A stretch of DNA of 64,000 bases. Source: Emiliania huxleyi CCMP1516. Lineage: Eukaryota; Haptophyta; Isochrysidales; Noelaerhabdaceae. How positions within the stretch are numbered: the stretch's first letter is position 1; the number at the start of each line of letters is the position of its first letter. Position numbers and translations under genes: made by a program. The notes beneath the pieces were generated by a model. It searched no databases and was not told the DNA's origin. It saw only the letters and a program-made list of their open reading frames with translations. Below, piece after piece: positions 18,949 through 31,576 of this stretch. The stretch lies in assembly GCF_000372725.1 (NCBI RefSeq), contig NW_005198751.1, forward strand, positions 293,809 to 357,808, given 5' to 3'.

Positions 18949-20759
18949 CGTCTGGGGGGGCGACCCCCCCATCTTTGTTTACCGAATGCGTCTCTGGATT
19001 AGAGTGCGTCTAGTAGGCCTCCTACTTAGACGCTCGCTGTCCTCGGTATGCTCGAGCATCCTAAGATGCGCGAGTCTATATTAGTTGCTCCGCGCATCCC
19101 GAATTGCTCGCGGCATCTCCGATTGGCGTTGCTGTCTCAAAAGACGCGCCGTGCATACTGTGAACAGCGCGTGTCTCAGAAGACGCGCGCATATTTTGAA
19201 CAGCGTGTGGATCTCAAGAAATACACGCACGTATAAAAACAAAAAAGAAAACGGTGTGGCGAGCGCTGCGCGGCGGGCCGTGCCCCCGGCTGTGCGCCGC
19301 GGCTGCTGCGCTACTACTCGCACAGCCGCGGCGCGCCCACCCGAGCACTCGTGGGTGGGCGCCCTATAGCCTCTCCGCGCAACGTGCTGGGGCACGGACA
19401 GCGGCTCTCACGTGTGGCAGCGGCAGCAGGCCCACCGCTGCACCGACTCACACTGAACAGCACGCACAGGACACAGTCACAGAACACTGCCCCTGACGCC
19501 ACTCACGGCCACGGGCTACTCAGACTTGGACACAGGCACCTCGCTTAGCACTCCGTGCACGTGGCTGCCGGTTGCCGTCACCAGCGCCGCTTCCTGCCCA
19601 GATCAAACACCTGCGACGTGGCGGAGGCGATGAGCGGCCCGCGGTCGCCGTGAGAGCGCGCGTGGTGGGCGACGGCTCACCGATCGAGCGGAAGCGGTCA
19701 CGCTGTGGGGGCGGCGGAAGCGGTCACGCTGTGGGGGCGGCGGCGAGGCGGGCAAGCCACCCGCAGATCCCCAGAAGGACGCCGTCGCGAGGTCGAGGGC
19801 GGGCGGCGGGGGCGGCGAGAGCGAGGCGGTGTTGGCGGCGGCGGTGGCGCGGGCGGCGGCGGTCACGGAGCGGGGGCGAGAGGGTGGTGGCGAGCAAGAC
19901 ACCCGTGCGCGCTGCGCGGTCGCCGTTCTGACTCACATGCCTGCGGACAGCGCCGACGGGTGGTGAGGAGGGCGGCGAGCCGGCGGGCACGGTGTGCGCG
20001 CGGTCGCCGCGCGCTGGTGGGCGACAGCTCACCGAGCGAGGAGCGAGGAGCAGGAGAGCAGGAGCGAGTCGGGATGCCCGGTCCCTCAAATCGCCAAGTC
20101 AAACAAGAAAAACCGCGCGGCTGGCCGACTCTCGGAAGTACGCTGTCTTCCGTGTCTAGGCGCACGCCCACGCCCTCAGCCTCGAACTGGCCCCGCTACC
20201 TGCCGCGCAAACTGGTTGGTGGGGGGGGGAGGCGGCGTCGCCGTCGGATCGTCGTAAGCAGTGCATGCAACTTTGGTCTTTGCGCCCAGAGCTCGTGGCG
20301 CGAGCAGATGCATGCGCGGTGCTGAGAACCTGGTTCTCCAGGAGGGGCAGGCCGCGAGGAGAGACCTCACACGAGCACTCAAGGCAGGGCCCCCAGGGGG
20401 TGCCGAGAGATCACACCGCCTTTTCGTGCTCCCTGGCTCCCTGCTCCCCCCTCGGTGCCCGGTGCACCCGACACACGGTGTCTCCTGAGACGCTTCCCTG
20501 TCCAAGTATAGTAAAATGTGATCTAGTATGCAAGTGCCATCTCAGAACAGCTGTGCATCTATAGATGCTTGTGGCGTCTAAGATGGAACGCGTAACAAAA
20601 GACACGGCGCGGCTATCTCCAGGACAGCCATCGCATCCTAGAATGCCCTGTGTACCCGAGACACATGGTATCTTTGAGATGAAAAGTGCGTCCTAGAATG
20701 CGTTTTTGCATTCTAGGACGCATCGGTAAACAAAGATGGGGGGGTCGCCCCCCCAGACG
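18949..20759. mobile_element. 1.8-kb element with perfect 36-bp terminal inverted repeats
   Basis: The ends (CGTCTGGGGGGGCGACCCCC ... CTTTGTTTACCG) match perfectly over 36 bp at 18949-18984 and 20724-20759. Inside each end lies a series of short palindromes such as GCGTCTAGTAGG/CCTACTTAGACGC (19008-19036), GCATCTATAGATGC and GCGTCCTAGAATGC/GCATTCTAGGACGC (20686-20720). No transposase domain is seen in the GC-rich core, so this would be a non-autonomous DNA element. A possible 3-bp target duplication ATG flanks it. Confidence 0.7.
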
Positions 20760-21040
20760 ATGCTCCCATGTTGCCGACCAGCATGCCGACGCGGCGCCGG
20801 GGAGTGGCCGGCGCGCTCGCCGCGACCACGACGGCTACTCTGTGATGCTCCCGGGCCGACCCGTCCTACCTAGCGTCCTACCCGACGGTCTCGCTCACGC
20901 TGAGAAAATTTCTGAAATGGCGTGCAGCAGAGTCACCGACGAGTCGGTCCGTGTGACTCCTCGTGTCCCGTACCGTTCCTCACACATCCATAAACTCACT
21001 TTGGCCTCACTGAAGCAAGCCCTCAATCCTGAATCCTCAG

Positions 21041-21588
21041 ATTTTAGATTAGGACGCTGTCGACCCTCTACTGTCGGTGTCGCAGAGTTGATGGGTGATG
21101 TGTGTGGAGATCTCGCGCGGCGCTAGCATCATAAATGCTAGGGTGCTGCTGACAGCGCCTTTATCGCTTTATGCTTTAACTGCACGTGGGGCCAAGAGAC
21201 AGCGCACGCGTGAAGTCTGAAGAGAGAGATTAGATCTCTGCTTACATCTCTGGGGGTAAGAACTGAGATAGATATCGACGAGAGAGGAGCAGGAGGTGGG
21301 AGCTCGAATTCACAAGCGACCGGGATGCCGAACCACGCGGAAAGTCAGAGTGCAGTGTGTCCAGTGTGCAAGACCTGCATGCCACCGTGCCACGCGTGTG
21401 GGTGGTGTGGGTCAGGGTCTCCTGTGCCTTCCCGCACTTCTGTTGGCCGTTCGCGGGGGGGGGGGGGGGGCAGAGGCCCCGCCAGCGCCACGCCGCACGC
21501 CGCGCGCCGCCCCACCTGTCACCAGCCTGTCTCTCTCGGCCAAGGCACACTCGGGGGGAGACCGGAGACTCGTCGACATGGTTCGTAT
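21041..21588. other. Intergenic; no gene recognised
   Basis: Short overlapping frames around 21296-21600 have no domain. A G run of about 18 lies at 21455-21472. Confidence 0.4.
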
Positions 21589-21750
21589 GATAAATAAATA
21601 AATAAAAACGGACACCTCTCTACTGTGAGATGGGTAAAAAGGAACAGGTCCCCGCCCGTGCGATCTTTGTGCAGGGTTCTTTGACTTTGTGGGTGTGTGG
21701 TCGGCGACTAGCCGGGCCCGGGGTCGTCCTCCCGATGGGGGAACTAGCAC
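21589..21750 (+). repeat. Dispersed TAAA-tailed repeat, copy B
   Basis: Nearly full copy of the 6371-6515 repeat, with ATAAATAAATAAATAAAAAC at its start and small insertions (GACTTTGT, GCCCGG). Confidence 0.85.
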
Positions 21751-22248
21751 TAGCCGTCTTCCACATGGTCCCTCGCGTCGGGTCCCTGCTGCTCCTAAAG
21801 TAATCTCCTCGTACATCCTCCTGCTGATCTCCGCAAAGTCCTGCTCCCTCCCTCGTCTCGCCCTGCGCATCTGCTCCGCCTCCACATCGTCTGCCCTGCG
21901 CGGTCCTCCGTCTGGCGACGGGTGGACGGGTCCTCCATAGTCGTAATATGATGTATGATGATTCGTTTTTTGTTTTCTTTTCATATCTTTCTCTCGGGGG
22001 CGGAACTTGAGGCAACTAGACAGAAAATATGCGTCCCGGCGCCGTACCCGGCGAGTCGCGCATGTGCACCCCGTCCTTTATCCCGCATCACGGGTGCATT
22101 CACGAGAGTGTCGGCACAGACAGCACCCTCCCCCGCCGTGCGTCTCCCACATCCCTCGCCCTGACAGCCTCGGCTGGGGTCACCTGCCCCCCCCCGCCCC
22201 GGCCCGCCGCCGGTGGTTGCCCCGGCGCCCCCCTACGGCGGGGTCCAC

Positions 22249-25200
22249 CTACGGCGGGTCCACCTGCGGAGAGGCCGTCGACGCGGTGATGCGGGTGGCG
22301 GGCCCTCCAACCTCGTTCCAGTGGCCGAAGAGGAGCTCCATGAAGCGGACGACGTGCTGGTTGACCTGCAGCGCCGAGAGCGGGTCTAGGTCCGCCCGCG
22401 GGACAATCAGGTTCGGCGCAAACACGATGATCATCGACTGCGCCGTCATCCGGTTCTCGGACTCGTACCTGGCGCAGGGCCGAAACTAATCTCGGGTACT
22501 CTCGGGTCATCTCGGGTAATCTCGTACCGGGCAAGCCGCAAGGAGGCGTCAGCGGCGCGCCGCTCCTCTCCCGGCCGCTTGACACGCCCCCCCTCCCTCG
22601 AGGCACGGCCTCCCTTCTCCGCTGCCCCCCCTCCGCTGCCCCCCCTCCGCTGCCCCCCCTCCGCTGCCCCCCCTCCGCTGCCCCCCCTCCGCTGCCCCCC
22701 CTCCGCTGCCCCCCCTCCGCTGCCCCCCCGCGCGCCTGCAGACGTCTCCGATCAGCTCGAGTAGCCAGCGCACCGTCGAACGGCGCGGCTCCGGCAACCC
22801 CTGCATCGCCTCGTAGCAGCCGGCGCCGGTGGTGAAGTCGCCTGAGGGGAGGGGGGAGGGAGGGCTCACGGCGGCGGCGGCGGGCAGGATCTCGCGCCGG
22901 CAGGGATCTCGCGCCGTCGACGATAGGCGCGCCGATCCGGTCTCGCGACTACACTACTAACTACTGCGTACTAAACTACTGACCGTCGACGATGGGCGCG
23001 ACGATGCCGGTCTCGCGGTCGGCGCCAAAGACGGACTCGGGCAGCTCGCGGAACCAAACCTTGCGGGCGAAAGGGGAAGAGGGGGGGGGGGGAGGTTCCG
23101 AGGGCGCGCTCCGTGCAGATACCCGCCCTCCGCTCGCGCACGGCGCACCTTGATGAGCTGCGCGACCGACTCGAGGTCGCTGACCTTTGAGGTCTGCCCC
23201 GCCTCGACCAGCGCGCGAGACGCCTGACCTCGAGTGGGACTCCTCGTGACCTCGAGTGGGACTCCTCGTGTGGGCTGACGGGCGGCGCCGCGGGCGGTGC
23301 GGGCAGTGCGGTGCTGGGTCGCCTGGAGGGCCGAAGTGGCGGGCGACACCCGAAAGATGCCTGGGGGAGGAGGAGGGGGAGGGGGCGGGGGCGGGGTGGG
23401 GGTGGTGAGTGGGGGTGGTGAGGGCGGAGCACATCTGTTGGTGCTCTCGCTGCTGCGGTGGTGATGGTGCCGCCGCAGCCGGTGCGGCTTGCGAGCTTCT
23501 CGGTGGGCGGTGGGGTGCGGCTGCCTTCGTTGCGGTGTCCCTTGCGCGCCATCAGCAAGGTGCGCAGCTCTTGCAGCACCTGGCGACGCGCACAGCGTGA
23601 GCCCGAGGCGAGGGGGAGGGGTGCGGGTGCGGGTGCGGGTGCGGGTGCGGGCGCCTCCGGCACTCCGTCGTCCCCGAGGCGCGCCTCGTCGAGCTTGACA
23701 CCGAAGCGCGACGACCCTTTGCCCCTGAGGGGCGAGGGGAGGGGCGGAGGGAGTGGGGGCGAGAGGCGGAGGAGGTGAGAGGCGGAGGAGGTGAGAGGCG
23801 GAGGAGGTGAGAGGCGGAGGAGGTGAGAGGCGGAGGAGGTGAGAGGCGGAGGAGGTGAGAGGCGGAGGAGGTGAGGAGGCGGAGGAGGTGAGGAGGCGGA
23901 GGAGGTGAGGAGGCGGAGGAGGTGAGAGGCGGAGGAGGTGAGAGGCGGAGGAGGTGAGAGGCGGAGGAGGTGAGAGGCGGAGGAGGTGAGAGGCGGAGGA
24001 GGTGAGAGGCGGAGGAGGTGAGAGGCGGAGGAGGTGAGAGGCGGAGGAGGTGAGAGGCGGAGGAGGTGAGAGGCGGAGGAGGTGAGAGGCGGAGGAGGTG
24101 AGAGGCGGAGGAGGTGAGAGGCGGAGGAGGTGAGAGGCGGAGGAGGCGAGAGGCGGAGGAGGTGAGAGGCGGAGGAGGTGAGGAGGCGGAGGAGGTGAGA
24201 GGCGGAGGAGGTGAGAGGCGGAGGAGGTGAGAGGCGGAGGAGGTGAGAGGCGGAGGAGGTGAGAGGCGGAGGAGGTGAGAGGCGGAGGAGGTGAGAGGCG
24301 GAGGAGGTGAGAGGCGGAGGAGGTGAGAGGCGGAGGGGGCGAGAGGCGGAGGAGGTGAGAGGCGGAGGAGGTGAGAGGCGGAGGAGGTGAGAGGAGGTGA
24401 GAGGTCGCGGGTGACTCGGGTGGGTGAAGGGCAAGGGCCCAGGGCCAAGCGGGGAGGGGTGTGCTCGGGGCGGAGCGGGGCGGGCAAGGGAGGGGCGGGT
24501 GGCTGCGCGAGGCGTGCGCGCGAGGAGGTTGCTGGGAGGGCTGGGAGGGGGAGGGAGAGGAGCAGCTGCGGCTCAGGGAAGGGGAGGCCCCTCTCCTCCC
24601 TAGCCCGAGCCAGCGCTTGCCGGCGGCCAGGCTCATCGTGCGACTGGGCTCGGCGCTGGTCGCCGCGCCAGTGGCGCCTTTCGCCGCCGAGCCCCGCCCT
24701 ATCAGCCGCTCGGAGAGGCTTGCCCCAGCCGCCGCGCCCGCCGGGAGCATGCCGGCAGCACCCTTGGCCGGCGCGGAGCCGAGGGTACGCGGAGGCGAAG
24801 CGGGAGACGGCGATTTGGATGCCGGGCTGGCGGGCGCCTGCGGCGGGGCGTGCGCGGGATCGGCGGAGGGCCTGGAGGCTCCGCGACGCGGGCCGAGCAC
24901 GGCCGCACCTCCCCTGCCTCCTGCCCCGCTCCCTCGCCCGCCGCCTCTTTTACCGGCTGCGCGGTCGCCCTCTGGGAGGCGGCACGCGAGCTCGCGGTGG
25001 GCTGCTCCAGGGACTTGTAGAGCCAGTCGATCTTGCGTATTCTCGTCCACTGGCGCGACGAGCTTAGCTTCTCGGTGAAGACTGACAGCGAGGCGGCGGC
25101 GACGGCTCAGCCCACGCCGCTGGCGCGGCTGTGGCGGGGAAGAGAGGGGAGGCGGAGGCGTTTGCACGCACCGTAGGTCTGCTTTGTGATGGCATTCGTG

Positions 25201-25406
25201 CTGTAGAGAAAGTGGAGGGTCTCCCCGCTGATTGGCCCGCGGTACGCCTAGTGGAAGGATGTGGGCCAACGGACTGACGGTCAGAGAGGCGCAGCCGGGC
25301 ACGTAGGGTCGATGGCGCAGCGCGCCCGATTGCTGTCGATGAAGTACCACGCCGCGTCGCTCTGGGCAGCCGACGCAGTGGAGAAATCTGACCGCTCTGT
25401 GGCCAT
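22249..25406 (-). CDS. GYF_2-like plus RhoGAP domain protein
   Basis: A multi-exon gene for a Rho-family GTPase-activating protein. The ATG at 25406 gives MATERSDFSTASAAQSDAAW, then YFIDSNR joins by a phase-0 GC-AG intron to AYRGPISGETLHFLYSTNAI and TKQTY, and later SSSRQWTRIRKIDWLYKSL: a GYF_2-type fold. The RhoGAP domain is spread over five exons: PGIFRVSPATSALQ (arginine finger in GIFRVS), ALVEAGQTSKVSDLESVAQL, VWFRELPESVFGADRETG, GLPEPRRSTVRWLLELIGDV, and ENRMTAQSMIIVFAPNLIVP near the end. It would inactivate Rac/Cdc42/Rho-like GTPases, with the GYF_2 part as a likely protein-binding module. Repeat-expanded introns separate the two domains. The middle exons are not resolved. Confidence 0.75.
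22618..22729 (+). repeat. 14-bp tandem repeat in a RhoGAP intron
   Basis: CTCCGCTGCCCCCC is repeated about eight times between two RhoGAP exons. Confidence 0.9.
23766..24400 (+). repeat. 16-bp minisatellite, about 40 copies, intronic
   Basis: The unit GAGGCGGAGGAGGTGA is repeated over about 630 bp with occasional 15-bp units. Translated on the minus strand it gives an artificial SSASHLLRLSPPPPLT repeat, but it lies between the GYF_2 and RhoGAP exons and I take it as intron. GGTGCG hexamers at 23620-23652 lie close by. Such purine-rich strands can form G-quadruplex or triplex DNA. Confidence 0.9.
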
Positions 25407-25764
25407 CGAAGCCGATCGGCAGCCCAAGCAAAGGACGGCTCCTCAGGCCGCAGAGGAAGGAAACCAACTGGGGGCCGTGAACGAGCGGGCTTACGCCCCT
25501 AGCCTACTCTGTGAATACGTATTCCACGTATTCCAAAACAGCTCTAGAATGGGTAGTATTTGTATTCAGCGGGGCACGCGCGGAACGCGCGTGCCGACTG
25601 TGCATAAGCTATAAGACTGTACGCGCACGCGCGCGCGTGCGAGCCGCGCGCGTGCGTGCGCGGCGCGCACCGTAAGGAGGTCCCGCGCGTGGCGTCCGAC
25701 GTGCTCACAGCAGCGTCCCCACCGCCCACCCCCCCACACCGCCCCTGTCGCCGCCGCGCTTGCC

Positions 25765-26010
25765 TCACATCTTGAGGTCCTCCTCGTCCGAGCTGTCCGA
25801 GTCGGAGTCGGTGTCCCACTTCTCGACCGCCTGCTTGTAGCCGGCGGTCTGAAGCTTGCCCTTGAGGTGGAGCGCCTCGTGGCAGTAGACGCGCTTGTCG
25901 GCGCGACGGCGTGACCCATTTGCCCGCGCGCCGTCGTCTTGATTGCCCCGTAGACGGACCAGTTGCGCTCGCGGCCGACCGCGTCGAACACGAACTCATC
26001 GGCGCGGGCT
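25765..26010 (-). CDS. Partial hypothetical protein with acidic C-terminus
   Basis: Minus-strand coding-like sequence ends in KRVYCHEALHLKGKLQTAGY, KQAVEKWDTDSDSDSSDEED, LKM and a stop at 25765. The Asp/Ser tail has casein-kinase-2-like sites. Upstream, VFDAVGRERNWSVYGAIKTT is open in a different frame, so a short intron or frameshift lies near 25915. No start is identified and the upstream exons are unknown. I cannot name it. It could be a broken copy. Confidence 0.35.
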
Positions 26011-26358
26011 CTCTCGGCTACGGGACCGGCCCCAGCTTCGGCTGAGGGCTAACAAGCTGCCGAGCCCAAATCACTGTGAGAGTCGTGATGCGTGGATACG
26101 TGATTTCTTGTTGGTCTTCAAAAATCTCTCTCTCGCATGGCCAGTCGATGCCGTGGTGCTCGGCCTCGGCTGGCGAGACGGCTGGCCGCCAGAAAACACA
26201 ACTCTAAGGAGGAATGGCAGGCGCCACGCCACCACACAGGGATTTCACGGGAAGAACGCCACAAGTTTTTCTCTTTGGCCGTGTTCGAGTAGAAGTTCCC
26301 TGTTTGTTGCCGTCGAGGAGCTGGAGCGGCGCCTGCACGTCGAAGGCCGTGCGTGCAC

Positions 26359-27574
<1,216 letters not shown>

Positions 27575-28182
27575 CGGGGGGGGAGAGGCCGACGGCGCCG
27601 GTTCGCCGGCGTCTGCGTCCGTTGCGCCGCTCGGGTGTGCTTGCGCAGCGAGGTGGGTGGGAGGGGCGGGGCATTGCCCTCTCCTTTGGTTTTGCCAGTA
27701 GGGATGCATGTGTGATCGCAGTAAATGGGCCACGCGTGACGGCGGCTCGCCTCTTGAGCCCTGTCGTGTCGCGCTGCGCATGGTGTGAGCGAGCGGAGAG
27801 TTTTGAAAAAGAAGAGTCACGATCTGTGGTTCGGCGCGGATCCGCGCACCGCGCCGGCCCGCGGCCCGCGGCCACCCCGGACGCGGTGTGCACCGCGTGT
27901 GCAAAGAGTAAGCGAGATGCGGTGAGAGAGCCGGAGACCGTACCGCGGCCTGGAGCGCGGCGGGCGGGGCACACACACACGGCACTCTGAGTATGCGCAC
28001 CTCCGCACTCGACGACGACCCAGATGAGGAGCGCCTGTGCGCCAGATCGCGCCGCACACACAGCTGCTCAGAGGGGAGAGCGAGAGGCGCGAGAGCACGT
28101 GCGCCAAGGCCGCAAGCGACGCGCGATCGTGCCGTAGAAAAAAGAGCGCGAGCTCGCGGGGGCTGACGCCTCGGCGAGCAAG

Positions 28183-29302
28183 CTACTGTAGCCCGCGCTT
28201 CCTCGCCCACCAGATCCACGAGGCGGAGCCGAGGTAGTTGTTGAGGAAGCGCACGCATGCGGAGACCGGGACGCGGCCGCCGGCCGGCAGCAGCCCGATG
28301 CATCGCCCCTCGAGCGAGTTGACGAGCTGGTAGCGGCTGTTGGACGAGGCCGCCATGAAGAGAGCGTAGTTGAGCGCCTATGGGCGAGGGGACCGGTTCC
28401 GGCGCCCGGGCGGTGCCTCGGGGGAAGGCGGCATGGCTCGCCGTCGGTAACAGAGGCGCCAGCTGCACGGGCGCCGCCGCCTGCTCCTCACGCCTCGCCC
28501 CTTTCCGCCGCCGCGGCGGCGGCGGCGGCGGCGGCGGCGCGGCGAGGCCCCGCAGCGCGACGAGCCCGTACGTCAGCCCCTGCCCCAGAGATGACGCCGC
28601 CGCCCCGACGGCTGAGAACTGGACGCCGCGGAGCGCGAAGCAGGCCGCCCGCTGCCGGGAGGAGAAGCGGCCTTTCTGCAGAAAGTAGCCGGGCAGCGCG
28701 GCGAGGGCCCCGCCGCGAGTTCCGGCAGCCGGTGGCGCCGCGACGGCGGCGGCGGGCGAGAGCATGAGCACGAGCGCCGTGTTTGTCAGCGCAATCAGGA
28801 TCTGGTTGGTGAGGACAAAGTCAGCCTCGCGGAGAAAGGCGTCGCCGCGCGCTGCGAGATCGGCGGCGAGCGTGCAGCCGCAGCCGAGCGCCAGCTCGAT
28901 ACCGAGCATCGTCACCAGGCGAGGCTCCGCCAGTAGGCGGTCGCGCAAGTAGCCCACTGACGCCAGGGCCCTCGATAGTGGATGGCGCAGCAGAGCCTTC
29001 CAGTTTGCAATCTCCACCGCGCCGATGCGGCCGGCCGCAAGCGCCGCAAGCAGTGCCGGCGGCAGAGCATCGTCGTCGCCACCGCTCGCGCCATCCTCGC
29101 TGCCCCACCCTCTGCCGACACCACCGCCGTCGCCGCCGCCACTACTACCGCCGCCGCCGCCGTCGAGGCCGACCGCGCCGCAGGTGACGCTGGCGCGCGA
29201 AGCTGTCGCGGTGCGGATGGCTGGGAGGAGCCGCGGCGGCGTGTGGAGCGCGCTCGCCGCTGCGAACAGAACCAGCGAGCGCGCCCCTGCGAGCGGTGGC
29301 AT
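28183..29302 (-). CDS. RETICULATA-related (DUF3411) plastid membrane protein
   Basis: The RETICULATA family comprises plastid-envelope membrane proteins that affect leaf and plastid development in plants; the biochemical role is unclear. At least two exons: 29302 to about 28565, and 28375-28183. Exon 1 starts with a signal peptide-like MPPLAGARSLVLFAAASALH and a Gly-rich linker. It then shows the family pattern YLRDRLLAEPRLVTMLGIEL, CTLAADLAARGDAF, LTNQILIALTNTALVLMLSP, YFLQKGRFSSRQRAACFALR and SLGQGLTYGLV. Exon 2 adds ALNYALFMAASSNSRYQLVN, LEGRCIGLLP and VRFLNNYLGSASWIWWARKR, the conserved C-terminal signature. A phase-0 GC-AG intron (GTC then GCGCTG... CCATAG then GCGCTC) joins them well, though the intron may hide another exon. 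Likely in a plastid envelope membrane. Confidence 0.85.
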
Positions 29303-30186
29303 GGAGAGCTTGCAGGGCTGCGATTGGATTGCGTGATCTCGGACCTAGCTGCCACTCTCGCACCCCTCCGAACCGGCACCCCGCCCTCTTTCTTGGCATA
29401 CACAACGCATCTCAATCGCCTCTGAAAGCGGTTGACCGCGCCATTTTCCTTCCGACAGCTCCCCCGCTCTGTGTTCGTTTTAGGTTTGTTGTGTTCGAGA
29501 GAGATTTTAGAAAACCAACAAGAAATCACGACGGCCACAGTGAGAGAGAGAGAGATGTTTGTTTTGTCACAGTGATCTGGGCTGACTGAGCAATGAGCAA
29601 TCGCATCGGCGGTTTCACTCACGCTCACAATCGGGTTACATCCAGGTCTCTGTGCGGGATGTGCTGGGGGGCTGCCCCCCAGTCGATTGCCGCATAGTTC
29701 GTCGATGTAACCCTACCAGAAAGCTGTATTCACACCTACCCTTCCAAAAAAAGAAATGTCCCTGCTTTTGTCGAAGTTCCGGCGGGTTTATCGGAGCATC
29801 ACCCCTTGGGTCCCGGTCGTGTTTTGTGAAGCGCCCGGGGCTTCGTCCAGCACCACTCGCAACAGCTCTCGCGCGCCGCCGTCAGTGGCGACGCGCAAAC
29901 CATCAACAACGCTGCTCGCAACATGCGTGTCGCGCACTCGTTCATGACCGGTCTCAATGCCCCACCCCCCTGCGCGCGGGCCTTCTAGGCCCGCGGGTAG
30001 TCTCCCCCCATCCCCAGGGCCTCCAGGGCTCGCACCTCAACCTCTCACAGACCAGCGCATAGCGCCACAGGACGTATTTTCTTTCCATAACAAGGCCGTG
30101 TGAACCATCGGACGTATTTCTTCTCATAACAAGGCTGTGAACAGGCCAACCTCTTTCGCTTCGCGAGCGGGAGACGCGCCGATAGC
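29303..30186. other. Intergenic between divergent genes; promoter region
   Basis: Lies between the divergently oriented RETICULATA-like and TBC genes. No gene recognised. A GGGGGGCTGCCCCCC palindrome is at 29668-29682, and CGTATTT..TCATAACAAGGC is present twice (30072-30136) just before the TBC start. Confidence 0.45.
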
Positions 30187-31576
30187 ATGTACGCGTCCTC
30201 CGCCATAGCTGCGCGCTGGCTGTCAGTGTCCGACCCGGGCGGCGCTGCCGAGGGCGACCTCGACGGCGGGCGCGAGTGGACACCAGAGGCGCTCGACGAC
30301 GAGTGGGCGGAGCTTCTCGCAGCTCTCCCGAACGTCGATGAAGATCGCATCCATGCGGCGCTGCTGGGTGGCGTGCCAGACGCGAAACGCCCGCGCGTCT
30401 GGCTGGAGTTTTCCGGCGCCGCGCAGGCTATGGCTGCGCGTCCCACGCTGTACGCCGACCTGTTGGAGCAGGTTGCCGCATCCTCTGCAAGCGGTCGGGC
30501 GGAGACGGCAGTGCACTCCCAGATAGAGAACGACCTGCGTAGGACACAGGTCGATCGCAGCGCACGCGGCGCCAGCAGCCGAGGCGAGAGGGCGGGTGGA
30601 AGCCGGAGCGGAGGCGAGGGCACTGGAGGCGAGGGCACTGGAGGCGAGAGCGACGAGAGCGAGGCCTTGGGCGCGCTCCGCCGCGTGCTGCGCGCGTTCG
30701 CCGCCTTCAGCCCGAGCGTCTCGTACGTGCAGGGTCCGCGCTCGCCGCCTCTCCCCCTCCTTCCGATGACGCAACAGCGCCAGCACTCTCGCTAGCAGCC
30801 CCCGCCTCACGACCCTCGGGCCGCCTCGGCGCAGGCATGAACTTCATCGCGAGCGGGCTGCTGTCCCAGCTCGACGAGGCCGAGGCGGCTCCTCGCCGAG
30901 TACCGCCGCCGCCGGCTCGAGGCCGCCTGCCCACGGAGGCTCGACTCTCTGCGAGATAGGCCTTTTGGATGCTGACCCTCGTCGTGGCGGAGTGGCTCCC
31001 GGGCCGCCGCCGCCGCCGCCGAAGAGGGCAGCGCGCACTGCCCACCCGTCTGAGCCGAGCCGGAGGAGGCGCGTAGGCCACTTCTCGCCCACGATGCGCG
31101 GCAACGCCGTCGACTGCCACGTCCTCGGCGCCCTCTCGCGGGCCGACTGCCCTCACCTGGCCGAGCGGCTCGAGGCGCTCGACGTGACGGTCCCTCTGCT
31201 CGCCACGCGCTGGTTCCTCTGCCTGTGGGTGTCGGTGCTGCCGCACGCGTCGCTGCTGCGCGTGTGGGACGCGCTCTTCACGCTCGGGCCGAGCGCGACC
31301 ATGCAAGTCGCGCTCGCTTGCATGCGCGTCATCCGCGTGCCGCTCCTCGCCGCGTCCGACGTCGGGCAGGCGCTCGGAGGCGCAAAGGAGTCTCTGCGCG
31401 CGACGGATGGAGGCGCGCTGCTGCGCACCGCCCTGCTCGACGTGCCGCGCCTCTCGGCCGCAGACCTCGCGGCGTGGAGAACCCGTGGGCAGCAGAAGGC
31501 GAGCGAGGAGGCGAGCAGCCTCGAGGCGCTGCGCCGGAGCAGAGCCAGAGGGAGCAGCCAGGACGCGGCACGGTAG
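30187..31576 (+). CDS. TBC-domain Rab GTPase-activating protein
   Basis: TBC proteins switch off Rab GTPases by a dual-finger mechanism. Four exons: 30187-30733, 30835-30884, 30960-31002 and 31077-31576, with one GT-AG and two GC-AG introns. Joined motifs: GGVPDAKRPRVWLEFSG, then QIENDLRRT (the IxxDxxR arginine finger), a Gly/Ser-rich insert, LRRVLRAFAAFSPSVSYVQG-MNFIASGLLSQLDEAE (YVQ glutamine finger), AFWMLTLVVAEWLPG-HFSPTMRGNAVDCHVL, RWFLCLWVSVLPHASLLRVWD and LFTLGPSATMQVALACM. Both catalytic fingers are intact, so it should be active. The C-terminal tail is charged and low complexity. The target Rab cannot be read from sequence; the nearby Rab6 gene is only a suggestion. Confidence 0.9.

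Larger units (their letters stand above)
17970..21040. mobile_element. Nested inverted-repeat region (outer arms)
   Basis: A 28-bp segment beginning GTGAGGCCAAAGTGAGTTTA at 17991-18018 recurs perfectly reversed at 20983-21010, with weaker similarity extending outward (AGGATTCAG on both sides). Two further inverted-repeat pairs lie inside: 18017-18043/18683-18709 and 18949-18984/20724-20759. No transposase is recognisable. The whole may be a composite of non-autonomous elements inserted into one another. Confidence 0.55.

Noticed and set aside
23766..24400. A long Ser/Pro/Leu-repeat protein on the minus strand
   Set aside because: It is a 16-bp minisatellite open in all frames and lies between GYF_2 and RhoGAP exons; the repeat period is not a multiple of three.
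27575..28182. Coding sequence continuing the RETICULATA-like ORF on the minus strand
   Set aside because: The frame stays open by composition, but the family's C-terminal motif and stop are at 28183; beyond that there is no similarity.
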